Positions 29,699-40,068 of a stretch of DNA of 64,000 nucleotides are shown here, piece by piece. Positions within the stretch are counted from its first letter, which is position 1, and each line of letters begins with the position of its first letter. The notes beneath the pieces were generated by a model. It saw only the letters and a program-made list of their open reading frames with translations. It had not been told where the DNA came from and searched no databases. Location of the stretch: the NCBI GenBank assembly GCA_012960465.1, contig DUBF01000148.1, forward strand, positions 18,032 through 82,031, written 5' to 3'. This stretch comes from Rhodospirillales bacterium. Lineage in GTDB: Bacteria; Pseudomonadota; Alphaproteobacteria; Rhodospirillales; UBA2165. A program made the translations under genes and the position numbers.

Positions 29699-30697
29699 TG
29701 TTGAATTTAAAACAAATTCGAATTTCTGCCACTCAATTTCTACTCCGGGCAAGCCCATTCTTAACCACTTTGGGTGATCTTCAAATCGCCTAACCAAGAT
29801 ACCTGCGTTAGCAAGGGCATTATAGAGTTCAAAGGCGTGATCGGTTGTAATTAGTGTAAACAAATCAGTTCCACCGATAATAGAAAGTTTTTCTTTGTCC
29901 AATATGCGATTTAGACGAGAGCTTTTAGAGTTTAATGTCTCTTGCATTTCTGAAAACCACGAACTGTCCAATAAAGCTCGGGTACCAATTTCAATTGCAG
30001 GTCTTGATACGGCCCATGGACCAAGCCGTGCTGCGAGTTGCCGGGTAATTACCGGCATGCCAAGTGCAAATCCCAGGCGTAATCCAGCTAGCCCAAAGAA
30101 TTTCCCGAGTGAGCGCAGGACAAGAATCTTGTGTTCAGCTAAATGAGGAATAATACTTAAATCTGGTGAGTTATCACAAAATGCTTCGTCAACAACTAAT
30201 AACTCCAAGTTTTCTGAAAGTTTTAAAAGATCTTCTACTTGATGCTTTCGACCATCAGGATTATTTGGGTTTACTACGACCGCAATAACGTCGTGGGGAA
30301 TAGCGCTTAGTGTGTTAACGGGCACAACTTTATTTCCAGCTTGCTCCCACGTATACTGGTGTTCACTGTATGTGGGTGTTAAAATGACGATTTTTCGACT
30401 TGGAAAGAGAAGGGGGAGGTTTTGCAGTATTGATTGAGTACCAGGTCCAGCAATTATCTCGCTATCCTTGTTAACCCGATAAAATCTTCTGGCTCCGTTT
30501 AAGAGGCGCTCCATGTCACTCATTTTTGGCAGAGTTCGGAATATCTGCGCATTTAAATGGGTATTTGGATAGCTTGCACTATTAATCCCTGTTGAAAGGT
30601 CAATCCACTGATCCTCCGGCAAACCAAACTCTTTCGTTGCCGCAGTAAGGTCACCCCCATGTATGGGTTTAGTTAAATTGTTTACCGGCTCTGACAT
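29669..30697 (-). CDS. Threonine-phosphate decarboxylase-like aminotransferase (CobC/CobD family)
   Basis: HGGDLTAATKEFG; LSTGINSASYP; VVVNPNNPDGR; LRSLGKFFGLAGLRLGFAL. Confidence 0.92.
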   Translation of the reverse strand: MSEPVNNLTKPIHGGDLTAATKEFGLPEDQWIDLSTGINSASYPNTHLNAQIFRTLPKMSDMERLLNGARRFYRVNKDSEIIAGPGTQSILQNLPLLFPSRKIVILTPTYSEHQYTWEQAGNKVVPVNTLSAIPHDVIAVVVNPNNPDGRKHQVEDLLKLSENLELLVVDEAFCDNSPDLSIIPHLAEHKILVLRSLGKFFGLAGLRLGFALGMPVITRQLAARLGPWAVSRPAIEIGTRALLDSSWFSEMQETLNSKSSRLNRILDKEKLSIIGGTDLFTLITTDHAFELYNALANAGILVRRFEDHPKWLRMGLPGVEIEWQKFEFVLNSTLNTINNVRK

Positions 30698-30780
30698 ACT
30701 CGGTTTATAACAAGTCTGGTCCCGAACGGATAGCAGACTTTTTTTTTGATTTGTGTTATTCTTTAGCTCAAGGAAATAAA

Positions 30781-31614
30781 ATGCCTTATCCGAATTTTAA
30801 TAACCTAGACGTTATTTGGGATTTGCCAGAGAACTGCGCAGAATGGGATCATATTGAGACTACTTTGGCGCGACTTGAAAACCACCTTGTTTCTCTGCGA
30901 TTTTCAGATCGATTTGTTTTCTTCATTACCTCTCAGGATGAAAAACTCGAGATTGCTATTGATACACCTATTGTTGTTTATCAGATACAAGATAAGGCTC
31001 ATAAAATTCCAGATTATGTTAATGATGCTTTTGCAATTTTTAAGAATTATGTGCCATTTAGTCCTTCTCCAGATAGCGTTTATAGTGTGCCATTAGGTTG
31101 CAACAAAAAAATACCAAATCTGGATGTTCAGCTGATGGCAGATCGAACTATTAATCTTTTTTTTATGGGTCGGGCAGGTAACAGGGAAGATTTTTTTACT
31201 TTTGTGGGAAAAGAATTTTTATCGAATACTGAAGCCCGGAATATAGTGATAGAGCGATCAGTCGAGATCCAATACAATGTATATGCCCACAATATGGCGC
31301 AGGCTAAAATAGCCCTTTGTCCAGGTGGAATTAGCTGTGATACATTTCGCATTTATGAGGCGATGCGTGCCGGATGTGTGGTAATTGTACCGCGACAAGT
31401 ACCGGCTTGGTTTAGCCATGGATGGCCATTGATTGAGCTTGATGATTGGTGTGAACTTAAACCAATTGCGGAGAGCCTTTTAAACGACCATAAGAAACTA
31501 CAAAAAATTTCAAATCAAACCCGATTATGGTGGGAAGAGAAATGCAGTGAGGAGGCGGTTGCCCGTTATATGGCGCGTGAGTTATCTCTTAATCTTATGA
31601 AGCTCGATCTATAG
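30781..31614 (+). CDS. Exostosin-like (GT47-type) domain protein
   Basis: AKIALCPGGISCDTFRIYEAMRAGCVVIVPRQVPAW resembles the exostosin C-terminal motif; start trimmed to 30781. Confidence 0.6.
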   Translation: MPYPNFNNLDVIWDLPENCAEWDHIETTLARLENHLVSLRFSDRFVFFITSQDEKLEIAIDTPIVVYQIQDKAHKIPDYVNDAFAIFKNYVPFSPSPDSVYSVPLGCNKKIPNLDVQLMADRTINLFFMGRAGNREDFFTFVGKEFLSNTEARNIVIERSVEIQYNVYAHNMAQAKIALCPGGISCDTFRIYEAMRAGCVVIVPRQVPAWFSHGWPLIELDDWCELKPIAESLLNDHKKLQKISNQTRLWWEEKCSEEAVARYMARELSLNLMKLDL

Positions 31615-31629
31615 TTTGGGAAACATATT

Positions 31630-32643
31630 TTGACCAACGAAAAAATCCCAACCACATTGATCACCGGCTTTTTTGGGGTCGGTAAAACAACCGCCATTCG
31701 GTCTTTGCTGGCGCGAAAGCCAAAAAACGAGAGTTGGGCAATTTTGGTAAATGAATTTGGTGAGGTAGCCATTGACCAGACGGCCTTGAACGTAGTTAAC
31801 GGAAATAATGTTACCATCCGAGAAATTCCAGGCGGATGTATGTGCTGCGCAAAAGATATACCAATGAGAGTTGCGATTACGGAAATATTAAGGTGGGCCA
31901 AACCCGATCGCTTATTGATTGAGCCTACAGGGATTGGACATCCTGCCGGTATTTTGGATGAACTTAGAAATGCCAACCTTAAAGATATAGTCGATGTAGG
32001 CGCGGTAATTTGTTTTGTTGATCCACGATTTGTCGGTGATCCGCGTATTGAAGATGTTGAAGTGTTTCGCGACCAGGTTCATTTGGCTGATGTATTAATC
32101 GCGAGTAAAACGGACCTCGCAAGTAAAGATGATCTTGAGCGTTATCAAGCTTGGGCAGAGGCTTTGTTTCCGCCGAAGCTTGTTATTACCAAAACAGCAA
32201 TGGGTAATATTGATATAGCATTATTAGACGTTAAGTCGTACGATAACCGATTACCACTTTTTCCGAATCTGCATTCCCATGAAAAGCAAGCTATCCCATC
32301 TGACATTGGTGAACCTAGACCTGGAATTCCTATTCGGGTAGAAAATAATGGGGCTGGTTATCAAGGTTGTGGCTGGGTTTTTTCTCACGAAGATAATTTT
32401 CGTGACAAGGCATTGATTGATTACTTGGGTCCCCCGGGACCTAAAGGGCTTAATAATGTCGAACGACTTAAAGGTGTTTTCAGAATGGATGACGAATGGG
32501 TGTTGGTTGATCGTGTAAGGAACGAGTTGTCTTTTTCGCCTATTGCATATCGCCGGGACTCACGTTTGGAAATTATTTTGTCTGAGAATGAAACAGTTGA
32601 CTGGCCATATATAGAGTCTGCGCTTTTAAGATTTATAAAATAA
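31630..32643 (+). CDS. CobW-like GTPase, COG0523 family (second copy)
   Basis: TLITGFFGVGKTTAIRSLLA, GGCMCC motif, NEFGE, IEPTGIGHP; TTG start. Confidence 0.9.
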   Translation: MTNEKIPTTLITGFFGVGKTTAIRSLLARKPKNESWAILVNEFGEVAIDQTALNVVNGNNVTIREIPGGCMCCAKDIPMRVAITEILRWAKPDRLLIEPTGIGHPAGILDELRNANLKDIVDVGAVICFVDPRFVGDPRIEDVEVFRDQVHLADVLIASKTDLASKDDLERYQAWAEALFPPKLVITKTAMGNIDIALLDVKSYDNRLPLFPNLHSHEKQAIPSDIGEPRPGIPIRVENNGAGYQGCGWVFSHEDNFRDKALIDYLGPPGPKGLNNVERLKGVFRMDDEWVLVDRVRNELSFSPIAYRRDSRLEIILSENETVDWPYIESALLRFIK

Positions 32644-32683
32644 ATACGTAAGTTTCTTCAGTGTTAGGTCTTATGCGAAGAAA

Positions 32684-33430
32684 TTAGAATATAAATAAAG
32701 TAAGTGCCGTAAAAATTAGAATGCCGTAGGTTGCCTTTTTAAACCATTCAGCTGGAGAGATTTTATAGAAGTAATCTCCTAATTTTGTGCCGATCATAAA
32801 AATGGGAGCAATTATCAGCGCCCGAAGAAGCATTGTTTCGGTGTACACCCCCTGCACTATCAAACCAAATATAGCCACCAGCGCAGCGCATGCCATAGCG
32901 GCAAGAACATTAGCTCTTTTTATTTCCACTTTTTCGGGTGATGTCTGGAAATACATGACCTGAAGAGGGAAGCCAGGAACTCCAAAACACCCTGTTATTC
33001 CGCCTGAAATTGCGCCAGTAAAAATACCACTGAATATCGAGCGTTTTCCAGAATAATTCCAACCAGACATCATAAAGCCTGTAATAAATAAAATGAATAT
33101 AGCCATTCCTTTACGTATGATCTCTGGATCAGCAGAAACTAGAAATAAAATGCCAAGGCTTAAGGTGATCGTAGAGGTTGCTGAAACTGGTCCAACTTCT
33201 TTCCAATCAGCTTTTTTTGATGCATCAAAAAAAAGCGCGCCTTGGCCAAATAAAACTATAAACAAAACGATAGCGAAGCCTTCCACAGGACCATACAAAA
33301 TTGCAAAAAATGGAATGGCGACGAGTGCTCCTCCAAAGCCTGCATATCCCTGAATCATACCGCTTGGGAGTGCAACAATAGCAGCTAGTAGCAAGTTATA
33401 TGTTAAAGTATTATTTAATAGCTGTAACAT
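32684..33430 (-). CDS. TauE/SafE family sulfite exporter-like permease
   Basis: GMIQGYAGFGGALVAIPF; GAISGGITGCFGVPGFPL. Confidence 0.87.
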   Translation of the reverse strand: MLQLLNNTLTYNLLLAAIVALPSGMIQGYAGFGGALVAIPFFAILYGPVEGFAIVLFIVLFGQGALFFDASKKADWKEVGPVSATSTITLSLGILFLVSADPEIIRKGMAIFILFITGFMMSGWNYSGKRSIFSGIFTGAISGGITGCFGVPGFPLQVMYFQTSPEKVEIKRANVLAAMACAALVAIFGLIVQGVYTETMLLRALIIAPIFMIGTKLGDYFYKISPAEWFKKATYGILIFTALTLFIF

Positions 33431-33507
33431 TTCATTCGTCTATAGTTGGTCTTTACTTCTTACAATTGATCGCAGGCAATACTTATTTATTAACAAATAG
33501 AAATCCG

Positions 33508-34608
33508 CTATATAATATCTATTTTAGCCCAAATTTTATCAGCTATATCAAGATAGGTGGTCGAATGTATGCTGGATGGATCCGAAACAACAATGGGTTG
33601 TCCATTATCAGAAGTTTCACGGATGATAATATCTAGTGGGATTTCGCCTAAGAAGTCCATCCCAAGTTTTTCAGATTCTCGGCGTGCGCCGCCATGACTA
33701 AAAATTTCCGTGCGTTCGCCGCAATGCGGGCAATTGAAATAGCTCATATTCTCAATTAAACCAAAGACTGGTATATCAACCTTTTCAAACATATTCATAC
33801 CTTTGCGGGCATCAGCAAGCGCAATATCTTGCGGTGTTGATACAATTACAGCACCTGATAATGGTATTCGTTGGGCCATCGTTAGATGAATATCACCGGT
33901 ACCTGGAGGCAGATCAATTACTAGACAATCCAACTCGCCCCAAGCAACATCTTTAATCAGTTGTTCTAAGGCGCCTGTAGCCATTGGCCCCCGCCATATC
34001 ATTGCAGTGGCTTCATCAATTAGAAAGCCAATTGACATGCATTTGAGCCCATAATTTTCGAGTGGGGCAATCAAGCCACTTGCTGTCTGTGACGGTTTGT
34101 CAGTAATCCCCAACATTAGTGGGATGGATGGACCATAAATATCCGCATCAAGCAAGCCAACGCGTTTTCCTTTTGCAGCCATCGCGAGTGCTAAATTGAC
34201 TGCTGTCGTTGATTTTCCGACACCGCCTTTACCTGAGGCGATCGCAATAACTGAATCAATACCTAGGAGGTCCATCTTTTGAAATGCGGCGGGTTGAGCA
34301 CCGGAAGGAGTATTTGGTGATTGATTTGTTGGAGTTTTCTCTGGTGCAGCCTCCGCCTCGCGTTCTGCGGTTAAAACAGCGGTTACTGTCAGCACACCGG
34401 AAAGGTCGTGAACTACTTGCTCTGCAGCTTTTCTGACAGGTTCGAGCTCAGCACCTCTTTTAGCGTCAACCTCAATCCCAAATGCAACGTGGCCATCTTT
34501 TAATTGAAGACCAGAAATCATGCCTAAATCTACAATACTTTGGCCCTGATCAGGATCTTTTATCGTTTTTAGGGCTTCTAGGACTTGCTCAGCAGTGATC
34601 TCCGACAT
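33508..34608 (-). CDS. Mrp/ApbC (NBP35 family) iron-sulfur carrier P-loop ATPase
   Basis: IASGKGGVGKSTTAVNLALA; LIENMSYFNCPHCGERTEIF; start trimmed from 34878 to MSEITAEQ. Confidence 0.94.
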   Translation of the reverse strand: MSEITAEQVLEALKTIKDPDQGQSIVDLGMISGLQLKDGHVAFGIEVDAKRGAELEPVRKAAEQVVHDLSGVLTVTAVLTAEREAEAAPEKTPTNQSPNTPSGAQPAAFQKMDLLGIDSVIAIASGKGGVGKSTTAVNLALAMAAKGKRVGLLDADIYGPSIPLMLGITDKPSQTASGLIAPLENYGLKCMSIGFLIDEATAMIWRGPMATGALEQLIKDVAWGELDCLVIDLPPGTGDIHLTMAQRIPLSGAVIVSTPQDIALADARKGMNMFEKVDIPVFGLIENMSYFNCPHCGERTEIFSHGGARRESEKLGMDFLGEIPLDIIIRETSDNGQPIVVSDPSSIHSTTYLDIADKIWAKIDII

Positions 34609-34789
34609 ATCTATGGCTCCAAGCTCTGATTTACCTATTGAATAAAATAAACGTCTAAAAGGTAATACAAGATTGAGACACCGTTGCAACGGTGTTAAAC
34701 CTGTCATATAAGTCAGAATAATACTTTGTAAACAACGAAACTTAATTTTATGCGGTAATCTGCTGCATTTATTGGATGAGGAAAAAATA

Positions 34790-35917
34790 ATGGTGTGGGA
34801 TATCCAACGTGGAGGCCCTTGGGGCGGATCAGGTGAGGGCGGATCAGATGGAGGTGGACAAGGCCCTTGGGGTGGCAATGGAGGTCAATCTGGGCAGAAA
34901 CCACCCGACATCGAAGAAATGCTGAGACGTGGCCAGGATAAATTTAAAAAGTTTATACCTAGTGGTGGGGGAGGACCAAAGCGGATTATTCTTCTAGTAT
35001 TAGCAGCCATAGTTATCTGGCTGGGCACTGGGTTTTATAGAGTACAACCAAGTGAACAAGGTGTAGAACTCTTATTTGGCAAATTTGTTCAAATGACGAC
35101 CCCGGGTTTGAACTACTGGTTCCCTGGACCGATCGGACAGGTTTATACACCGGATGTAACGAATACTAACATTACCAGTGTTGGATTCCGTCAAGTTGGT
35201 TCCGGTGGGGCTCGCGCAACGAATGTGCGCGATGTTCCAGAAGAGAGCCTGATGCTAACTGGGGATCAGAATATTATCGATATTGATTACCAGGTACAAT
35301 GGAGGATCAAGAACGCAGCAGAATTTTTGTTTAATATTCGCAATCCACAAGAGACGGTCAAGTTGGCATCTGAAAGTGCTATCCGTGAAATTGTAGGTCA
35401 AACTACGCTTGAAGATGCGTTGGCTAAGCAACGCCAACAGGTTGAAAGTCAAACCCACGAAGTTTTGCAAAAAATACTCGATAGCTATGGTGCCGGTGTT
35501 TTTATCGATTCGGTAAAGATGCAGAAGGTTGAACCCCCAAAACAGGTAATAGATGCGTTTAATGATGTACAACGTGCTAAGCAGGACCGTGAGCGTCAAC
35601 AAAACGAGGCACAAGCTTATGCCAACGATATTATACCAAAAGCAAAAGGTGAAGCTGCGAAAATGATTCAGGAAGCAACGGCGTATAAAGAGAAATTGAT
35701 GCATGAGGCTGATGGTGAAGCTAAACGATTTTTATCTGTTTATGAGGCTTATAAGGGTGGCAAGCAAGTTACTAGGACTAGGTTGTATTTAGAACGCATG
35801 CAACAAGTCCTGAAAGATTCAGAAAAAGTGATTATTGATAAGGGACAGGGGGGGGCCGGTGTGATCCCATATCTTCCGCTCCCAGAAATAAAAAAGCGTA
35901 GTAGAGGAAAAAACTAA
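34790..35917 (+). CDS. hflK: FtsH protease activity modulator HflK
   Basis: Gly-rich N-terminus, TM, SPFH domain; followed by hflC. Confidence 0.94.
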   Translation: MVWDIQRGGPWGGSGEGGSDGGGQGPWGGNGGQSGQKPPDIEEMLRRGQDKFKKFIPSGGGGPKRIILLVLAAIVIWLGTGFYRVQPSEQGVELLFGKFVQMTTPGLNYWFPGPIGQVYTPDVTNTNITSVGFRQVGSGGARATNVRDVPEESLMLTGDQNIIDIDYQVQWRIKNAAEFLFNIRNPQETVKLASESAIREIVGQTTLEDALAKQRQQVESQTHEVLQKILDSYGAGVFIDSVKMQKVEPPKQVIDAFNDVQRAKQDRERQQNEAQAYANDIIPKAKGEAAKMIQEATAYKEKLMHEADGEAKRFLSVYEAYKGGKQVTRTRLYLERMQQVLKDSEKVIIDKGQGGAGVIPYLPLPEIKKRSRGKN

Positions 35918-36795
35918 TGAATAAATTGGTTCTCGCCATAATTGGTTTTGTCGTGATCGTTGGAGGTATTGTCGGATCAGCGTCAATATTTACTGTTCAC
36001 CAAACGCAACAGGCTTTGATCTTACAATTTGGTAATCCAGTTCGTGTTGAAACAGAACCAGGGTTGAAGTTTAAGGTGCCCTTTGTTCAGAATGTAACAT
36101 TTTACGATCGGCGTATTCTTGATCTTGATCCTCCTGCTCAAGAAATTATTTTGAATGATCAAAAGCGTATCAATGTTGACTCCTTTGTCAGATATAAAAT
36201 AATCAACCCATTGGAGTTTTTGAAAACAGCGCAAACAGATGCAAATTTTAGGCAAATATTTGGCGGCAGGTTAAATGCTGCAGTTAGATCTGAAGTGGGT
36301 AAAGTTTTGCTTGGTGATATGCTATCTAACAAACGCGATGATGTAATGGGATTGATTACTAATCAATTAAAAAAACAAGCTCCACAGTTTGGTATTGAAG
36401 TAATTGATGTGCGTATCGGGAGAACGGATTTGCCTGAGACAACTTCTCAGTCTGTATATAATAGGATGCGTTCGCAGCGGATTGCTGAGGCGGCAAAGCT
36501 TCGTGCCCAGGGTGCTGAATTGAAAGCTAAAATACAAGCAGATGCAGATCGCAAGCGAACTGTAATATTAGCCAAAGCAAAAAGGGATTCTCAGATCCAG
36601 CGTGGTGTTGGAGAAGGTGCGCAGACATCAATTTTGAATAAAGCCTATGGCCAAGATAGCGATTTTTTTGAATTTTATCGATCGATGGATGCTTACAGCG
36701 AGGCTTTTGGCGAGGGTACGACAATGGTTTTATCACCGGACTCAGATTTTTTTAAGTTTTTTGGAAACGTGAATGGACGTAAATCAAAGAAATAG
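35917..36795 (+). CDS. hflC: Protease modulator HflC
   Basis: SPFH domain, TVHQTQQALILQFGNPVR. Confidence 0.94.
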   Translation: MNKLVLAIIGFVVIVGGIVGSASIFTVHQTQQALILQFGNPVRVETEPGLKFKVPFVQNVTFYDRRILDLDPPAQEIILNDQKRINVDSFVRYKIINPLEFLKTAQTDANFRQIFGGRLNAAVRSEVGKVLLGDMLSNKRDDVMGLITNQLKKQAPQFGIEVIDVRIGRTDLPETTSQSVYNRMRSQRIAEAAKLRAQGAELKAKIQADADRKRTVILAKAKRDSQIQRGVGEGAQTSILNKAYGQDSDFFEFYRSMDAYSEAFGEGTTMVLSPDSDFFKFFGNVNGRKSKK

Positions 36796-36813
36796 AAAGA
36801 AGTTGAAGGTCGA

Positions 36814-36999
36814 ATGACGGATCTTTTAACCGCAATCGCACTTGCGGTTGCTTTGGAAGGAGCATTATACGCAATCTTTCCGGAAGCTATGAAAAAATTT
36901 ATGGTTCAGGTTCTAGATCAGCCAGATAATGCTTTACGTCGTGCTGGTATGACCGCAGTGATTGCTGGGGTGGCATGTGTCTGGCTTATTCGGAGGTAA
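36814..36999 (+). CDS. DUF2065 family small membrane protein
   Basis: 61 aa, EGALYAIFPEAMKKFM pattern, located downstream of hflKC. Confidence 0.8.
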   Translation: MTDLLTAIALAVALEGALYAIFPEAMKKFMVQVLDQPDNALRRAGMTAVIAGVACVWLIRR

Positions 37000-37118
37000 A
37001 ATACATCCTGTGATCGATAACTGCTGAGTTTATATTTTTTAAATAGATTTTGATCTATTACGTACGAGGTAACGTAGAGCTATAGAATCGAAAATTAGCC
37101 TACGCATTATTTGGCCCA

Positions 37119-38600
37119 GTGTTTGGAGAATTAAGAGTGACTAGATTAAGCTTGAAATTATTTTACGTCATACCAGTCTATTTTTTTCTGGTCTCTATTG
37201 TTGTTTCAACTACAGTTGGTGCTCGCTCAGCGCCTGAGAGTTTCGCTAATTTAGCAGAAAAATTACTTCCGGCGGTTGTTAATATATCAACAACCTCTGT
37301 TGTAAAACAAAGTGCCGGCAAGAGGCCAGAGCTTCCCCAATTTCCTCCGGGCTCTCCATTTGAGGATTTCTTTCGTGAATTTTTCGATCGGAATAACCCT
37401 AATCAGCAGCGAAAATCCACCTCTTTGGGGTCTGGGTTTATAATAGATGGAAAAGGCATTGTAATTACGAACAATCACGTGATACAGGGTGCAGATGAAA
37501 TATCAGTTGTGTTACAAAACAATGAGACGTTAAAAGCTGAGGTGGTTGGTCGCGATATCAAAACCGATATAGCGGTGCTAAGAGTTAAACCCAAAAAAGA
37601 TTTGCCATTTGTCAAATTAGGCAATTCAGACAAAATCCGGGTTGGTGATTGGGTTGTAGCCATTGGTAATCCGTTCGGTCTTGGGGGCACGGTAACGGCG
37701 GGTATCGTCTCTGCACGTGGACGAAACATTAATTCTGGTCCCTATGACGATTTTATTCAAACTGATGCTTCTATTAATAGGGGTAATTCAGGCGGTCCAT
37801 TGTTTAATATGGCAGGTGAAGTGATTGGTATTAATACTGCAATCTTTTCTCCTTCTGGCGGTAGTATTGGCATTGGGTTTTCAATCCCTTCGGGTATTGC
37901 CAATGGTGTTATAGTCCAACTCATCAAATATGGTAAAACTAAACGCGGCTGGTTGGGTGTGCGCATTCAAAGTGTGACAGATGAAATTGCTGAAAGTTTG
38001 GGACTTGAGAAAGCAACTGGTGCTTTGATTGCAAGTGTGACTGAAAATAGCCCAGCTGCGAAGGGCGGCATAAAAGCAGGCGACGTTGTTTTGAGATTTA
38101 ATAACAAAATAGTTAAATCAATGCGTAGTTTACCAAAAATTGTTGCAGAGACTGAGATAAATAAAAGGGTAGACGTCGAAGTTTGGCGTGGTCGCAAGAA
38201 AATTGTTACACAAGTGAGTGTAGGCGAATTGGATGAAGAGCAGGTCACTAAAAGAGTAGTAAAACCTACACCAAAAAATAGCGACGTAGAAAAGGTTGTT
38301 ATTGAGGATTTTGACCTCACTCTGAGTACCGTATCAAATCAACTACGTAAACGTTTTAATCTCAAAAAAGCGTCCAACGGTGTAGTGATTGTAGCAATTG
38401 ACAAAGAAGGCGTTGCAGCTGAAAAAGGACTAAAAATAGGAGATCTTATTATAGAAGTTGGCCAGGTTCAGGTAGGAACACCCAGCGATGTTAAACGCCA
38501 AATTAAAAAGTCGCGGGCATCCAGTCTGAAGTCGATACTTTTGTTGGTTGAGGGGCAGTCTGGCTCGCGTTATGTTGCCCTACGTCTCTCTAAGAAATAA
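37119..38600 (+). CDS. Do/DegP-DegQ family periplasmic serine endoprotease
   Basis: SLGSGFIIDGKGIVITNNHVI; DIAVLRV; QTDASINRGNSGGPLFN; two PDZ domains. GTG start at 37137 possible. Confidence 0.95.
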   Translation: MFGELRVTRLSLKLFYVIPVYFFLVSIVVSTTVGARSAPESFANLAEKLLPAVVNISTTSVVKQSAGKRPELPQFPPGSPFEDFFREFFDRNNPNQQRKSTSLGSGFIIDGKGIVITNNHVIQGADEISVVLQNNETLKAEVVGRDIKTDIAVLRVKPKKDLPFVKLGNSDKIRVGDWVVAIGNPFGLGGTVTAGIVSARGRNINSGPYDDFIQTDASINRGNSGGPLFNMAGEVIGINTAIFSPSGGSIGIGFSIPSGIANGVIVQLIKYGKTKRGWLGVRIQSVTDEIAESLGLEKATGALIASVTENSPAAKGGIKAGDVVLRFNNKIVKSMRSLPKIVAETEINKRVDVEVWRGRKKIVTQVSVGELDEEQVTKRVVKPTPKNSDVEKVVIEDFDLTLSTVSNQLRKRFNLKKASNGVVIVAIDKEGVAAEKGLKIGDLIIEVGQVQVGTPSDVKRQIKKSRASSLKSILLLVEGQSGSRYVALRLSKK

Positions 38601-38796
38601 CTTTTCTATTTAAAGATTGAAACCAGCATTATTTGTTTAGTATTGCTTATTGGGTCAGCTATTTAGCGGATTTATGACAAACTGTAGATTATTGATTAAC
38701 AGACAGCCAATTAAAAATAGCTCCCCAAGTATTTAGGGTTTAACTTAGTGTGTAAGCTTGTTAAATAGTGTTGGTGAGTAGTCTGGTATTAAAGTA

Positions 38797-40068
38797 TTGG
38801 ATTGTGCTGTGAGTGATTTTCAAAAAAAGAATTTGGTCCGTCCTTTTGCTGCGCTTCGTCCGGTCCCCGATTTGGCTGCGGAAGTAGTAGCACCTCCCTA
38901 CGATGTAGTAAGTACTAATGAAGCGATTGCATTGGCAGAAGATAAGCCGTGGAGTTTTTTACATATTTCCAAACCAGAGATCGATCTGCCGGTAGGAATA
39001 GATATCTATTCTGATGCAGTATATGAGAAGGCCCGTGAAAATTTCAATCGAATGATTGACGATGGAATTTTAAAGCGTGATGAACAAGACTATTATTATA
39101 TATACCGCCTTAAAATGGCAGATCATATTCAAACAGGAATTGTTGGTGCAGGTTCTATTGCAGCCTATGAAGCTAACCTTATTCGCCGTCATGAGCTTAC
39201 CCGGCCTGATAAAGAAAACGACCGAGTGCGTCAAATAGACGCCATTAATGCTCAAACGGGACCTGTTTTTACAATACACAAATCAAATGATCTTCTTGAG
39301 GAGGTAATCAATAGAAACGTCGCTTATGCTGCAGATTATCATGTAATTGGCGATGGGAAGGTGGAGCATACGCTATGGGTGGTTACGGATTTAAATGACA
39401 TCGAAAAAGTTACCGAGGGTTTTGATGCTTTAGGTGTTTTGTATATAGCCGATGGTCATCATCGTTCAGCCGCAGCTTCACGTGTTTTTGCTGATCGAAA
39501 TAAAACTGGGGGTAATTCGGCTGTAAATGAACCAAACGATTCATTCTTGTTAGTTAGTTTTCCTGAAGCCGAGGTTAAGGTTTTTGCATATAATCGTATA
39601 GTTAAAGATCTCAACGAACTTTCAGAATCAGATTTTATTAACAAAATTAGTGAAATATTTGATTTGGTAAAGCAAGCCGAAGCTATAAAACCTAGCGTAC
39701 GTAATAGTTTTAGTATGTACATCTCCGGTACCTGGTATTCACTGTCGTTAAAATCTCCCATGTCTGATGATATAGCACCAGTAGAGCAACTTGATATTAG
39801 TATTTTGACTAATCTTTTGTTAGAGCCAATTTTAGGGATTGCCGATCCGCGAATTGACCCGCGAATCGATTTTATCGGTGGTATTAGGGGTTTGGTAGAG
39901 CTAGAAAAACGCGTCGATAGTGGTGAATGGTCTGTTGCCTTCGCGCTTTACCCGACAAGTGTTCAAGACCTTATTTCCGTTGCAGACGCAGAAGAAGTAA
40001 TGCCGCCAAAAAGTACTTGGTTTGAGCCAAAGCTGGCTGATGGAATGATATCTTTAGTTTTAGATTAA
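38797..40068 (+). CDS. DUF1015 family protein
   Basis: VRPFAALRPVPDLAAEVVAPPYDVVS and YIADGHHRSAAASR patterns. GTG start 38809 possible. Confidence 0.85.
   Translation: MDCAVSDFQKKNLVRPFAALRPVPDLAAEVVAPPYDVVSTNEAIALAEDKPWSFLHISKPEIDLPVGIDIYSDAVYEKARENFNRMIDDGILKRDEQDYYYIYRLKMADHIQTGIVGAGSIAAYEANLIRRHELTRPDKENDRVRQIDAINAQTGPVFTIHKSNDLLEEVINRNVAYAADYHVIGDGKVEHTLWVVTDLNDIEKVTEGFDALGVLYIADGHHRSAAASRVFADRNKTGGNSAVNEPNDSFLLVSFPEAEVKVFAYNRIVKDLNELSESDFINKISEIFDLVKQAEAIKPSVRNSFSMYISGTWYSLSLKSPMSDDIAPVEQLDISILTNLLLEPILGIADPRIDPRIDFIGGIRGLVELEKRVDSGEWSVAFALYPTSVQDLISVADAEEVMPPKSTWFEPKLADGMISLVLD

Noticed and set aside
34609-34878. N-terminal 90 aa of the Mrp ORF as supplied (Pro-rich MPPQGPCPPPSDPP...)
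   Set aside because: It is the antisense of the Gly-rich hflK start; the conserved Mrp start is MSEITAEQ at 34608.
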